In this document: positions 1 to 5,158 of the stretch, piece by piece
Layout: each line of letters starts with the position of its first letter
Position numbering within the stretch: position 1 is the first letter of the stretch
Assembly (NCBI GenBank): GCA_035319145.1
Contig: DATHDH010000286.1
Span: 1 to 7,522 of the forward strand
DNA length: 7,522 nt
Source: JAAYUK01 sp035319145
GTDB lineage: Bacteria; Nitrospirota; Thermodesulfovibrionia; Thermodesulfovibrionales; Dissulfurispiraceae
Direction: 5' to 3'
Program-made: the position numbers and the translations under genes
Notes under the pieces: model-generated
The model's input: only the letters and a program-made list of their open reading frames with translations
Told to the model about the DNA's origin: nothing
The model's database searches: none

Positions 1-176
1 CCGCCGTTATTGCCGCCCCCGCACAGAACGAGAACCTTGCCAGCCGGATAGCGTTCCTTGACCTTTGCGGCGACCGCCATCCCCGCTCGCTCCATAAGAA
101 TCGCCACCGGAATCAAGTAATGCTCAACGGCTTCTTGATCGATCCGCCGCATTTCCTCTGATGTAACGAGCTTCAT
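1..176 (-). CDS. nnrE: NAD(P)H-hydrate epimerase (YjeF N-terminal domain), 5' part only
   Basis: Only the first 58 codons are present; the gene runs off the left edge. The start is ATG at 176-174, giving MKLVTSEEMRRIDQEAV, the usual opening of YjeF_N proteins, followed by an L-M-E-R-A-G segment near residues 28-33 and a V-L-C-G-G-G-N-N-G-G segment at the window edge. The latter is the nucleotide-binding G-x-G-N-N-G-G loop of NAD(P)HX epimerase, which interconverts the R and S forms of damaged, hydrated NAD(P)H so that the dehydratase can repair them. In many bacteria the epimerase is fused to the ADP/ATP-dependent dehydratase domain; whether that holds here lies outside the window. It begins 7 bases after the stop of the receiver-like gene, with no clear Shine-Dalgarno, which suggests co-transcription and perhaps translational coupling. 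Confidence 0.9.
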   Translation of the reverse strand, partial: MKLVTSEEMRRIDQEAVEHYLIPVAILMERAGMAVAAKVKERYPAGKVLVLCGGGNNG

Positions 177-183
177 GAAATCG

Positions 184-612
184 TTAAGGCTGCTTGATGT
201 TTGTCTGCATATACCACGGCGTCTCGGAAGGCTTCTGAAAGCCGCAAAGCTTATATACATTATCGGCAACTTGATCGGCCGTAAAGGGGCGCATCAACAC
301 GCCGCTGACGACCTTTGCCTGAATGAGCCTGACGAGTTCCTCTTTGGTCATGCCAGACGATACGATCAGAAGAATCTTGACTGCAGGATGCTCAGTCTTG
401 ACATGTTCGGCGAGTTCTACCGTCGGCTTATCCGCCATCATTGAGTCGAGAATAAGCAATGAACAGGTATTGCCGCTCGCAAACTGCTTCTCAAGGTCAT
501 TGGTCGAATCAAGGTATTTGACCGCGAGGGCCTTATCGAACTCCTTCAGCGACCAGCTTAAAGAGTTCACGATGTCGCGCTGCACACAAACAAATACCTG
601 GACCTTACTCAC
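184..612 (-). CDS. Degenerate response-regulator receiver (single-domain, pseudo-receiver)
   Basis: A 142-residue protein with the size and alternating pattern of a stand-alone CheY-like receiver domain. The predicted phosphoacceptor is D56 in L-L-I-L-D-S, followed by S85/S86 at the end of the fourth strand (I-L-L-I-V-S-S) and an R-P-F at 108-110, where canonical receivers have K-P-F. The acidic pair that normally binds Mg2+ after the first strand is not intact: the strand V-F-V-C-V is followed by Q11-R12-D13. The protein therefore probably phosphorylates poorly or acts as a phosphorylation-independent interaction module; that is inference. No output domain follows; the tail after about residue 122 is short and polar. 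The start is GTG at 612-610, chosen because GAGG sits 6 bases upstream. It lies 77 bases after the DUF815 gene and just before the NAD(P)HX epimerase gene. I cannot name a partner kinase. Confidence 0.75.
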   Translation of the reverse strand: MSKVQVFVCVQRDIVNSLSWSLKEFDKALAVKYLDSTNDLEKQFASGNTCSLLILDSMMADKPTVELAEHVKTEHPAVKILLIVSSGMTKEELVRLIQAKVVSGVLMRPFTADQVADNVYKLCGFQKPSETPWYMQTNIKQP

Positions 613-689
613 AAAACACCTCGGCTGTATTTATCGATCTGGCTATTGAGTTTACCATGTCTAATAGGTAATAGTGTTTGCCGACGAAA

Positions 690-1556
690 TCAGAGACCCT
701 GCAACTGCATGCGTCCTCTGAGATCGTCCACAAACTGACGCGCAGTACGCCCGGAGTAGCTGCCATGGGCCAGTGGCCAGCGCAATGCTTCCAGCTCCAG
801 CAAGGATTCGTCGATTGAAAGATTGTTTAATGCAACATAGTTGCGCACAATCTCGAGATAGATATCGGAGTCGAATGTGGAAAGGCCGAGTCTCAACCCA
901 AAACGATCGCTCAAAGACATCTTCTCTTCGAGGGTATCGGAAGGATGAAGCTCGCCATTTTCGAGCCGGGGAAGATTGTCTCCGATCTTTTCCGGCATGA
1001 GATGGCGACGGTTCGAAGTCGCATAGATCAGTATATTGTCAGGCTTCGATTCTAGACCGCCTTCGAGCATGGCCTTGAGCTGGCGGTACGTGCCATCGCG
1101 ATCGTCATAAGCAAGGTCGTCGCAAAACAGAATAAATCTTTCGGGCCGCAAGCGGATGATATCGCTAATATCAGACAAAAAGAGCAATGTCTCGTGCGGC
1201 ATTTCAACGATCCGCAGCCCCTGCCCGCCGTATTTGTTGAGCAGTGCCTTGACCGATGACGACTTGCCTGTTCCGCGGGAGCCGTAGAGAAGGACATTAT
1301 TACAGGGAAGGTTCTGAAGAAATTGCTCCGTATTGGTGCAGAGCTTCTCGATAAAGGGTGCAATCCCACACAGTTCTTCAAAACAGACCGGATCCGGTTG
1401 CCTGATACCGTGAATGGAAGGACTTCCCTTGCGAATCAGCACGCGAAAGGCGCGGTGGTTTTCGAAAACATCGTGAGCAGCAGCTGGAGCCAACGCATCG
1501 GCGATGCGCTTTAATTCATGTACAATATCCGTCGCATCATCCCTGTTGTTCAGCAC
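690..1556 (-). CDS. DUF815-family AAA+ ATPase
   Basis: A 288-residue P-loop ATPase of the DUF815 family, of normal length for it. Walker A is G-S-R-G-T-G-K-S at 92-99. Walker B is F-I-L-F-C-D-D at 141-147. Sensor 1 is A-T-S-N at 179-182. A likely arginine finger is R218 in S-D-R-F-G, and sensor 2 is S-G-R-T-A-R-Q-F at 268-275. An N-terminal helical region of about 85 residues precedes the ATPase core, typical of this family, whose substrates are not established. No membrane segment or signal peptide is visible, so it is cytoplasmic. The start is GTG at 1556-1554, 6 bases after the stop of the DUF1573 gene. Its putative Shine-Dalgarno GGAAGG (1571-1566) lies within the last codons of that gene and is half of a 12-bp palindrome (1566-1577), so the two genes are probably translationally coupled. 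Confidence 0.9.
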   Translation of the reverse strand: MLNNRDDATDIVHELKRIADALAPAAAHDVFENHRAFRVLIRKGSPSIHGIRQPDPVCFEELCGIAPFIEKLCTNTEQFLQNLPCNNVLLYGSRGTGKSSSVKALLNKYGGQGLRIVEMPHETLLFLSDISDIIRLRPERFILFCDDLAYDDRDGTYRQLKAMLEGGLESKPDNILIYATSNRRHLMPEKIGDNLPRLENGELHPSDTLEEKMSLSDRFGLRLGLSTFDSDIYLEIVRNYVALNNLSIDESLLELEALRWPLAHGSYSGRTARQFVDDLRGRMQLQGL

Positions 1557-1562
1557 TGCCCT

Positions 1563-1952
1563 TTACCTTCCGGAAGGCGATGCCTCAAGAACATCTGCAC
1601 GGATCTCGTAATGGAGATGACCATGCTTCGGATCGTTCGTCTGGACATCAACTGACTTGAACAATACGCCTTTTTTCCCTCCGGTCTCGACGGTGAGAAT
1701 AATCCGTGCCTGTTCTCCCGGATTCAGCTGGTTGGCCCCAACCAGTCTGGCCGAGCTGCCTCACGACGAGGTCAGTTTCAGCAGTGCAAGCGGTGCAGTT
1801 CCGGTATTCTTGACCTGAAAGGAGTGCTGCAAAAGTACCCCCTCATTGACTTGTCCGAAGTCATGTTGTGCAGAGGCAGGAACGGCGAGAGGTTGTGCCC
1901 AGACTACAACAGGCATCACCAAAAAGAAAATGATAAGAGAGATTCTGGTCAT
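1563..1952 (-). CDS. DUF1573 exported protein, probable selenoprotein with in-frame UGA (Sec64)
   Basis: Read through one in-frame TGA (1763-1761, codon 64), this gene encodes 129 residues and ends at TAA 1565-1563. An N-terminal hydrophobic segment (about residues 4-18) ends in V-W-A before Q20, a plausible signal peptidase I site, so the product should be periplasmic. The rest is one DUF1573 immunoglobulin-like domain: H-D-F-G-Q-V at 30-35, the F-x-V-x-N-T-G-T-A-P-L core at 45-55, then T-S-S-U-G-S-S, N-P-G-E at 77-80 and T-N-D-P at 105-108. DUF1573 proteins usually carry S-C-G-C here, and the UGA occupies the first Cys position. The protein has no cysteine, so Sec64 would be its only thiol/selenol-type residue. 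The second methionine of the longer frame (ATG 1952) is chosen because GGAG (1962-1959) lies 6 bases upstream and the signal peptide starts there; the ATG at 1976 falls inside a terminator hairpin. A nonsense mutation or sequencing error is the alternative, but the intact 65-codon downstream frame and the adjacent hairpin argue against it. Confidence 0.82.
1725..1760 (-). promoter_or_regulatory. Candidate bacterial SECIS hairpin of the DUF1573 gene
   Basis: Directly downstream of the in-frame TGA, the minus strand contains CTGGTTG (1745-1739), a GGGC loop (1738-1735) and CAACCAG (1734-1728), a perfect 7-bp stem that could close one pair further. After a single bulged A (1746) the stem extends by CAG (1749-1747) with CTG (1727-1725). 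The apical loop begins with G about 22 nt after the UGA. Bacterial SECIS elements, which recruit SelB, are known to need a short stem with G in the first loop positions about 16-37 nt after the UGA and often a bulged base below the upper stem; this fits. Function is inferred, not shown. Confidence 0.75.
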
Positions 1953-1962
1953 GCGGTTCTCC

Positions 1963-1999
1963 AAAAAAGAGAGCATCGCCCCGACAGGGCGACGCTCTC
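1963..1999 (-). terminator. Intrinsic terminator between the ribosomal block and the DUF1573 gene
   Basis: On the minus strand a hairpin with a 12-position stem (six pairs 1999-1994 with 1974-1969, one A-C mismatch, six GC-rich pairs 1992-1987 with 1981-1976) and a five-base loop is followed at once by six T (1968-1963). This is a textbook Rho-independent terminator for transcripts coming from rplQ. It starts nine bases after the extended stop of the small membrane-protein gene (2009). Its T-tract runs straight into the GGAG ribosome-binding site of the DUF1573 gene, so it could act as an attenuator for that gene. Confidence 0.85.
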
Positions 2000-2008
2000 G
2001 ATTATTTT

Positions 2009-2143
2009 CTATTTGCAGTTCTTGCGGTCATCCTGACCCCCGGATCCGGGGATTCAGGAAGGCACCCCGATTTTCGGGAAAACAACCTTCTGTAAAAATA
2101 TCCAGACGGCAATCAGCGCACCAACAGCAAGCAGGTCATTCAC
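2009..2143 (-). CDS. Small single-TM membrane protein, candidate selenoprotein (Sec30)
   Basis: Starting at GTG 2143-2141, which overlaps the last codons of rplQ by 8 bases and has AAGGA (2156-2152) 8 bases upstream, the frame encodes a hydrophobic helix (about residues 4-17, rich in L, A, V, I) and the segment Q-K-V-V-F-P-K-I-G-V-P-S, then TGA at 2056-2054 (codon 30). If TGA is read as selenocysteine the protein continues with I-P-G-S-G-G-Q-D-D-R-K-N-C-K to TAG 2011-2009, giving 44 residues with U30 and C43. Support: good start signals, tight coupling to rplQ, a stop placed just before the terminator, and a GG-looped hairpin at SECIS distance. Alternatively it is a plain 29-residue membrane peptide ending at the TGA. 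A longer upstream start in this frame inside rplQ gives only Arg-rich shadow sequence and is not believed. No function is known to me. Confidence 0.6.
2026..2053 (-). promoter_or_regulatory. Candidate SECIS-like hairpin of the small membrane-protein gene
   Basis: After the TGA at 2056-2054, the minus strand has GGTCA (2038-2034), loop GGA (2033-2031) and TGACC (2030-2026): a 5-bp perfect stem whose loop starts with GG 21 nt after the UGA, in the usual window for bacterial SECIS. A competing structure exists: CCCCGG/CCGGGG centred on 2044-2045, extendable by TCCTGA (2059-2054) with TCAGGA (2036-2031), which puts the UGA in the basal stem but its apical loop too near the UGA for a standard SECIS. 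The competition lowers confidence. Confidence 0.45.
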
Positions 2144-2642
2144 TCTGAGCGTCCTTCTTCGCCGGCTTTGCGCTGCGCTTCTTTTCGCCTGTCTCTTTCT
2201 TAGGGGCAGCCGCCTTCTTTGCCTGCTTCTTCTCGGCCTTTTCAGTTGCCTTCGCTTCAGCCGGCGCAGCCGTGGCCTTAATCGTCTCAAAATCAACAAA
2301 CTCTATTATCGCCATCGGCGCACGATCGTTTACGCGCTCCCGCGTCTGCACTATACGCAGATAGCCTCCGTTGCGCTCGGCAAAGCGTGGCGCGATTTCA
2401 GAGAAAAGTTTCGCCACGACGGTGCGGTTAGGGATATACGACAAAACCATACGCTTGGCATGCAGGTCTCCCCGCTTGCCGAATGTAACGAGCTTTTCTG
2501 CCGTTGCCTTGATCGCCTTGGCGCGGGCAACCGTGGTTTCGATACGCTCATACTCGAACAGCGAGCTTATCAGCCCGCGAAACAGCGCTTTTCTCTGATT
2601 TGCAGTCCGGCCGAATTTCCGGCCGGCAACGTTATGATTCAT
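2136..2642 (-). CDS. rplQ: 50S ribosomal protein bL17
   Basis: A large-subunit protein near the exit of the peptide tunnel. The opening M-N-H-N-V-A-G-R-K-F-G-R, the R-x-A-L-F-R-G-L-I-S-S-L segment and the A-K-A-I-K-A-T-A-E-K-L helix are the standard bL17 core, which ends near residue 122 (A-I-I-E-F-V-D). The remaining 45 or so residues are a Lys/Ala/Glu-rich low-complexity tail not present in short bL17 proteins (about 116-130 residues), probably disordered and RNA-binding. The start is ATG 2642-2640; its AGGAGG (2659-2654) overlaps the rpoA stop codon, and a short GAGG-TAT-CCTC inverted repeat could partly cover it. It ends in TGA, overlapped by the small membrane-protein start. It is the last ribosomal-protein gene of the cluster. 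Confidence 0.97.
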   Translation of the reverse strand: MNHNVAGRKFGRTANQRKALFRGLISSLFEYERIETTVARAKAIKATAEKLVTFGKRGDLHAKRMVLSYIPNRTVVAKLFSEIAPRFAERNGGYLRIVQTRERVNDRAPMAIIEFVDFETIKATAAPAEAKATEKAEKKQAKKAAAPKKETGEKKRSAKPAKKDAQSE

Positions 2643-2657
2643 GGTTGAGGATACCTC

Positions 2658-3662
2658 CTACTTTCTGCCGACGGAAGCACCGTCTGTCTCTTCTATCTTC
2701 ATACCAAGAGATAAGCCCATTGTATGCAGAATATCCTTGATTTCGTTCAGAGAGCGGCGGCCGAAATTCTTCGTTCGCAGCATTTCGTTTTCGGTTTTCT
2801 GGACAAGGTCTCCGATGGTTTTGATATTTGCGTTCTTGAGGCAATTATAGGCACGAACCGACAGTTCAAGCTCATCGATGCTTTTCTGCAGGTGGTCATT
2901 GAGCGCCGCGGGAGAAACTGCAGCGGCTGCGCTGCCCTGCGGCTCTTCCGAACTCTCCGCATCTTCGACAAAAATGAAAAGCTCAAGATGCTCGACAAGG
3001 ATTGCTGCCGCGTCGCTAATCGCTTTTTCAGGGGTAACGCTTCCGTCGGTCCACACTTCCATAACCAGGCGGTCATAGTCAGTAGCCCGGCCGACACGCG
3101 CTTTCTCAACCCAGAAGTTGACCTTCCTGACGGGGCCGAAGACCGAGTCCATCGCGATGACATCTATCGAGTCGCTCTCCTCTTTATTCTGCTCTGCCGG
3201 CGCATAGCCTTTGCCGCGCTTGATAAAGATTTCCATCTCGATCGACATTCCGTTATCCACGGTAGCTATGTATTGCTCTTTGCTGAGGATATCGACCGTT
3301 CCGTCGGTCTGGAGATCCGCACCGGTAATCTTATGCGGGCCCTTAACCTTCACGCTGACCGTTGCCTTGCCGTCGTTGTGAGAGCGAAGGCGAAGCTTTT
3401 TCACATTCAAAATAATATCGACAACGTCTTCCTTCACCCCTTTGATTGCGGAAAACTCATGCAGAACACCCGGAATCCGCAAACCGGTAATCGCAGCCCC
3501 TTCTATCGAAGAGAGCAGGATACGGCGCAGCGAATTGCCTATCGTCGTACCGAATCCGCGTTCGAGCGGTTCGACAACCAGCTTTCCATACGAATCGGTC
3601 AGTGTATCCGCATCAAAGTTAATCTTTTTCGGGATCTGAAAGCCCTTCTTAACAAGATCCAT
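2658..3662 (-). CDS. rpoA: RNA polymerase alpha subunit
   Basis: At 334 residues it has normal length. The N-terminal assembly domain (about 1-235) carries G-N-S-L-R-R-I-L-L-S-S at 42-52, the dimerization and beta/beta'-contact helix, and the conserved E-V-W-T-D-G-S-V-T-P segment near 203-212. An acidic, Ala-rich linker (about 238-258) leads to the C-terminal DNA- and activator-binding domain, with L-S-V-R-A-Y-N-C-L-K (R270, matching the UP-element-contacting Arg265 of E. coli), N-F-G-R-R-S-L-N-E-I-K and the closing G-L-S-L-G-M-K. The start is ATG 3662-3660 with GAGGAGG 7-8 bases upstream. A 50-base gap separates it from rpsD, and 15 bases from rplQ. Confidence 0.98.
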   Translation of the reverse strand: MDLVKKGFQIPKKINFDADTLTDSYGKLVVEPLERGFGTTIGNSLRRILLSSIEGAAITGLRIPGVLHEFSAIKGVKEDVVDIILNVKKLRLRSHNDGKATVSVKVKGPHKITGADLQTDGTVDILSKEQYIATVDNGMSIEMEIFIKRGKGYAPAEQNKEESDSIDVIAMDSVFGPVRKVNFWVEKARVGRATDYDRLVMEVWTDGSVTPEKAISDAAAILVEHLELFIFVEDAESSEEPQGSAAAAVSPAALNDHLQKSIDELELSVRAYNCLKNANIKTIGDLVQKTENEMLRTKNFGRRSLNEIKDILHTMGLSLGMKIEETDGASVGRK

Positions 3663-3712
3663 TCTCAGGCCTCCTCTGCCTTCGTGAACACCGCAAATTT
3701 TCTACCGCGCCT

Positions 3713-4339
3713 TTACTTTGAATAAAGTTCAACGATCAACTGCTCCTGAACCGGCAGCTGTATCTCTTCACGCGTCGGGATGCGAACAAACTTGCCCCGG
3801 AATGCCTGAGCATCAAACTCAATCCATGCCGGAATGCCCCGGTGTTCTGCAATTGCCAGGTTGTCGACAATAGTCGAGACTTCGCGACTCCCCTCCACTA
3901 CTTGAACGACATCGCCGGAACGAAGCAGGTAGGACGGAATATCTACGCGCCGGCCATTCACCAGAAAGTGACCGTGCTTGACCAACTGACGAGCCTGACG
4001 ACGGTTGGCCCCAAACCCCATGCGGAATACGGCGTTATCGAGGCGACGCTCAAGCATCTGAAGCAACACTTCGCCGGTAATGCCCTTGGAAGTTGCAGCC
4101 TCCTCAAAATAGAGTCGGAACTGCCGTTCCATGATGCCGTAAACGCGTCTCACCTTCTGTTTTTCGCGAAGTTGAATGCCGTAATCGGAGATCTTCCCGC
4201 GGTTCTGACCATGCTGGCCCGGCGCATACTTTCTGCGCTCCACGCCACACTTTTCAGTCGTGCATCTGGTCCCCTTCAGAAAGAGTTTTTCGCCTTCGCG
4301 TCTGCAGAGCCTGCAGAGCGGGCCGGTATACCTCGCCAT
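3713..4339 (-). CDS. rpsD: 30S ribosomal protein uS4, zinc-binding form
   Basis: A primary 16S rRNA-binding protein that nucleates the small-subunit body and, in several bacteria, represses the alpha operon. The product is 208 residues. C9, C12, C26 and C31 near the N-terminus form the zinc knuckle of the C+ type of S4. The S4 RNA-binding fold is seen around 97-160 (R-L-D-N-A-V-F-R-M-G-F, R-Q-A-R-Q-L-V-K-H-G-H-F-x-V-N-G). The start ATG 4339-4337 is preferred over the longer frame beginning at 4396, because M-A-R-Y-T-G is the family start and AAGGAGGAG lies just upstream, inside the end of rpsK. Only one base separates it from the rpsK stop, so the pair is probably coupled. Confidence 0.98.
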   Translation of the reverse strand: MARYTGPLCRLCRREGEKLFLKGTRCTTEKCGVERRKYAPGQHGQNRGKISDYGIQLREKQKVRRVYGIMERQFRLYFEEAATSKGITGEVLLQMLERRLDNAVFRMGFGANRRQARQLVKHGHFLVNGRRVDIPSYLLRSGDVVQVVEGSREVSTIVDNLAIAEHRGIPAWIEFDAQAFRGKFVRIPTREEIQLPVQEQLIVELYSK

Positions 4340-4340
4340 A

Positions 4341-4727
4341 TTAGACTCTCCTCCTTTTCGGGGGCCTGCATCCATTATGCGGAACCGGAGTAACATCCTT
4401 AATCATCGAAATCTCAAGCCCCGTAGCCTGCAATGCCCTGATAGCCGTCTCTCTGCCTGCGCCCGGCCCCTTGACAAAGACATCGACCTGCTTGAGTCCC
4501 ATTTCCATTGCCTTTTTCGCCGCCGCCTCCGACGCCATCTGGGCCGCAAACGGCGTGCCCTTGCGGGAACCCTTAAACCCGAGGCTGCCTGCGCTGGACC
4601 AGGCGATCACCGCACCGTTCGCGTCGGTAATCGTAACGATCGTATTATTGAACGTCGTCTGGATGTGCGCTGCACCGACGGGTATATGCTTCTTGACCTT
4701 TTTTCCGGTTCTTTTTTTCTGCGCCAT
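4341..4727 (-). CDS. rpsK: 30S ribosomal protein uS11
   Basis: A 128-residue protein of the small-subunit platform, near the mRNA exit. Recognisable features are a basic N-terminal extension (K-K-R-T-G-K-K-V-K-K), the F-N-N-T-I-V-T-I-T-D strand, S-A-G-S-L-G-F-K-G-S-R-K-G-T-P-F-A-A-Q, V-K-G-P-G-A-G-R-E and the near-invariant C-terminal segment I-K-D-V-T-P-V-P-H-N-G-C-R-P-P-K-R-R-R-V. The start is ATG 4727-4725 with AAGGAGAAG upstream. It lies 14 bases after rpsM, and its last codons contain the rpsD ribosome-binding site. Confidence 0.98.
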   Translation of the reverse strand: MAQKKRTGKKVKKHIPVGAAHIQTTFNNTIVTITDANGAVIAWSSAGSLGFKGSRKGTPFAAQMASEAAAKKAMEMGLKQVDVFVKGPGAGRETAIRALQATGLEISMIKDVTPVPHNGCRPPKRRRV

Positions 4728-4741
4728 CTATCTTCTCCTTG

Positions 4742-5107
4742 TTACTTTTTCTTGACAACGAGCTTTCTCGGGCCTTTGCGGGTGCGGGCATTCGTCTTGG
4801 TGCGCTGCCCGTGCACTGGGAGGTGCGCCTGGTGACGCTGGCCCCGATAACAGCCGATTTCCTGAAGACGCTTGATATTCAGGGCGATATCGCGACGCAG
4901 ATCGCCCTCAACCTTGAAATCCCGGTCGATCAGATTCCTTATCTTGAGAGTCTCTTCATCAGTGAGGTCCTTGACGCGGGTATTTGGATCGATTTTTGCT
5001 TCTGCAATAATCTTGTTCGCAACCGGACGGCCGATGCCGAAAATTCTCGTCAGTCCGATCTCGACTCGCTCGCTCTTGGGAAGGTCAACGCCAGCAATTC
5101 TTGCCAT
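4742..5107 (-). CDS. rpsM: 30S ribosomal protein uS13
   Basis: A 121-residue small-subunit head protein that contacts the P-site tRNA and the large subunit through the B1 bridges. It begins M-A-R-I-A-G-V-D-L-P and has the helix-hairpin-helix region (I-F-G-I-G-R, about 23-28), V-E-G-D-L-R-R-D-I and the C-terminal G-Q-R-T-K-T-N-A-R-T-R-K-G-P-R-K tail. Between them the usual R-G-L-R-H-R-R-G-L-P-V-R-G is here R-G-Q-R-H-Q-A-H-L-P-V-H-G, with several arginines replaced. The start is ATG with AAGGAG upstream. It is the first gene of the alpha-type group, 51 bases after rpmJ; that gap is AT-rich but shows no convincing promoter. Confidence 0.97.
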   Translation of the reverse strand: MARIAGVDLPKSERVEIGLTRIFGIGRPVANKIIAEAKIDPNTRVKDLTDEETLKIRNLIDRDFKVEGDLRRDIALNIKRLQEIGCYRGQRHQAHLPVHGQRTKTNARTRKGPRKLVVKKK

Positions 5108-5158
5108 AATAACTCCTTGACACTCTATAAATAATCTTAAACAATGCTCGAATAATAA

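Noticed and set aside
652..671. Dyad TTACC/GGTAA upstream of the receiver-like gene as an operator
   Set aside because: Five-base arms with a ten-base spacer are expected by chance in an AT-rich gap; no associated promoter was convincing.
1761..1976. A 71-residue DUF1573 fragment ending at TGA as a complete gene or a pseudogene
   Set aside because: The downstream frame is open for 65 more codons with clear DUF1573 sequence, the stop replaces a conserved Cys, and a SECIS-like hairpin follows. The ATG at 1976 lies inside the terminator hairpin, so the ATG at 1952 is preferred.
1953..2030. A dedicated promoter for the DUF1573 gene
   Set aside because: AATAAT-type hexamers occur near 2001-2006, but nothing near the -35 consensus lies 16-18 bases upstream.
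2054..2299. An 81-residue Arg-rich ORF overlapping the end of rplQ
   Set aside because: Its first 52 or so residues are an out-of-frame reading of the bL17 Lys-rich tail; only the part from GTG 2143 has start signals and protein-like character.
2724..3725. A 333-codon plus-strand open frame
   Set aside because: It is the antisense of rpoA and resembles no protein I recognise; rpoA on the minus strand is unequivocal.
4340..4396. Longer uS4 start at 4396
   Set aside because: The added 19 residues overlap rpsK and do not look like uS4; the ATG at 4339 has a strong Shine-Dalgarno and the family N-terminus.
5108..5158. Promoter for the rpsM-rplQ group in the AT-rich gap
   Set aside because: A TATAGA-like hexamer is present, but no -35 at acceptable spacing; the case is too weak to report.
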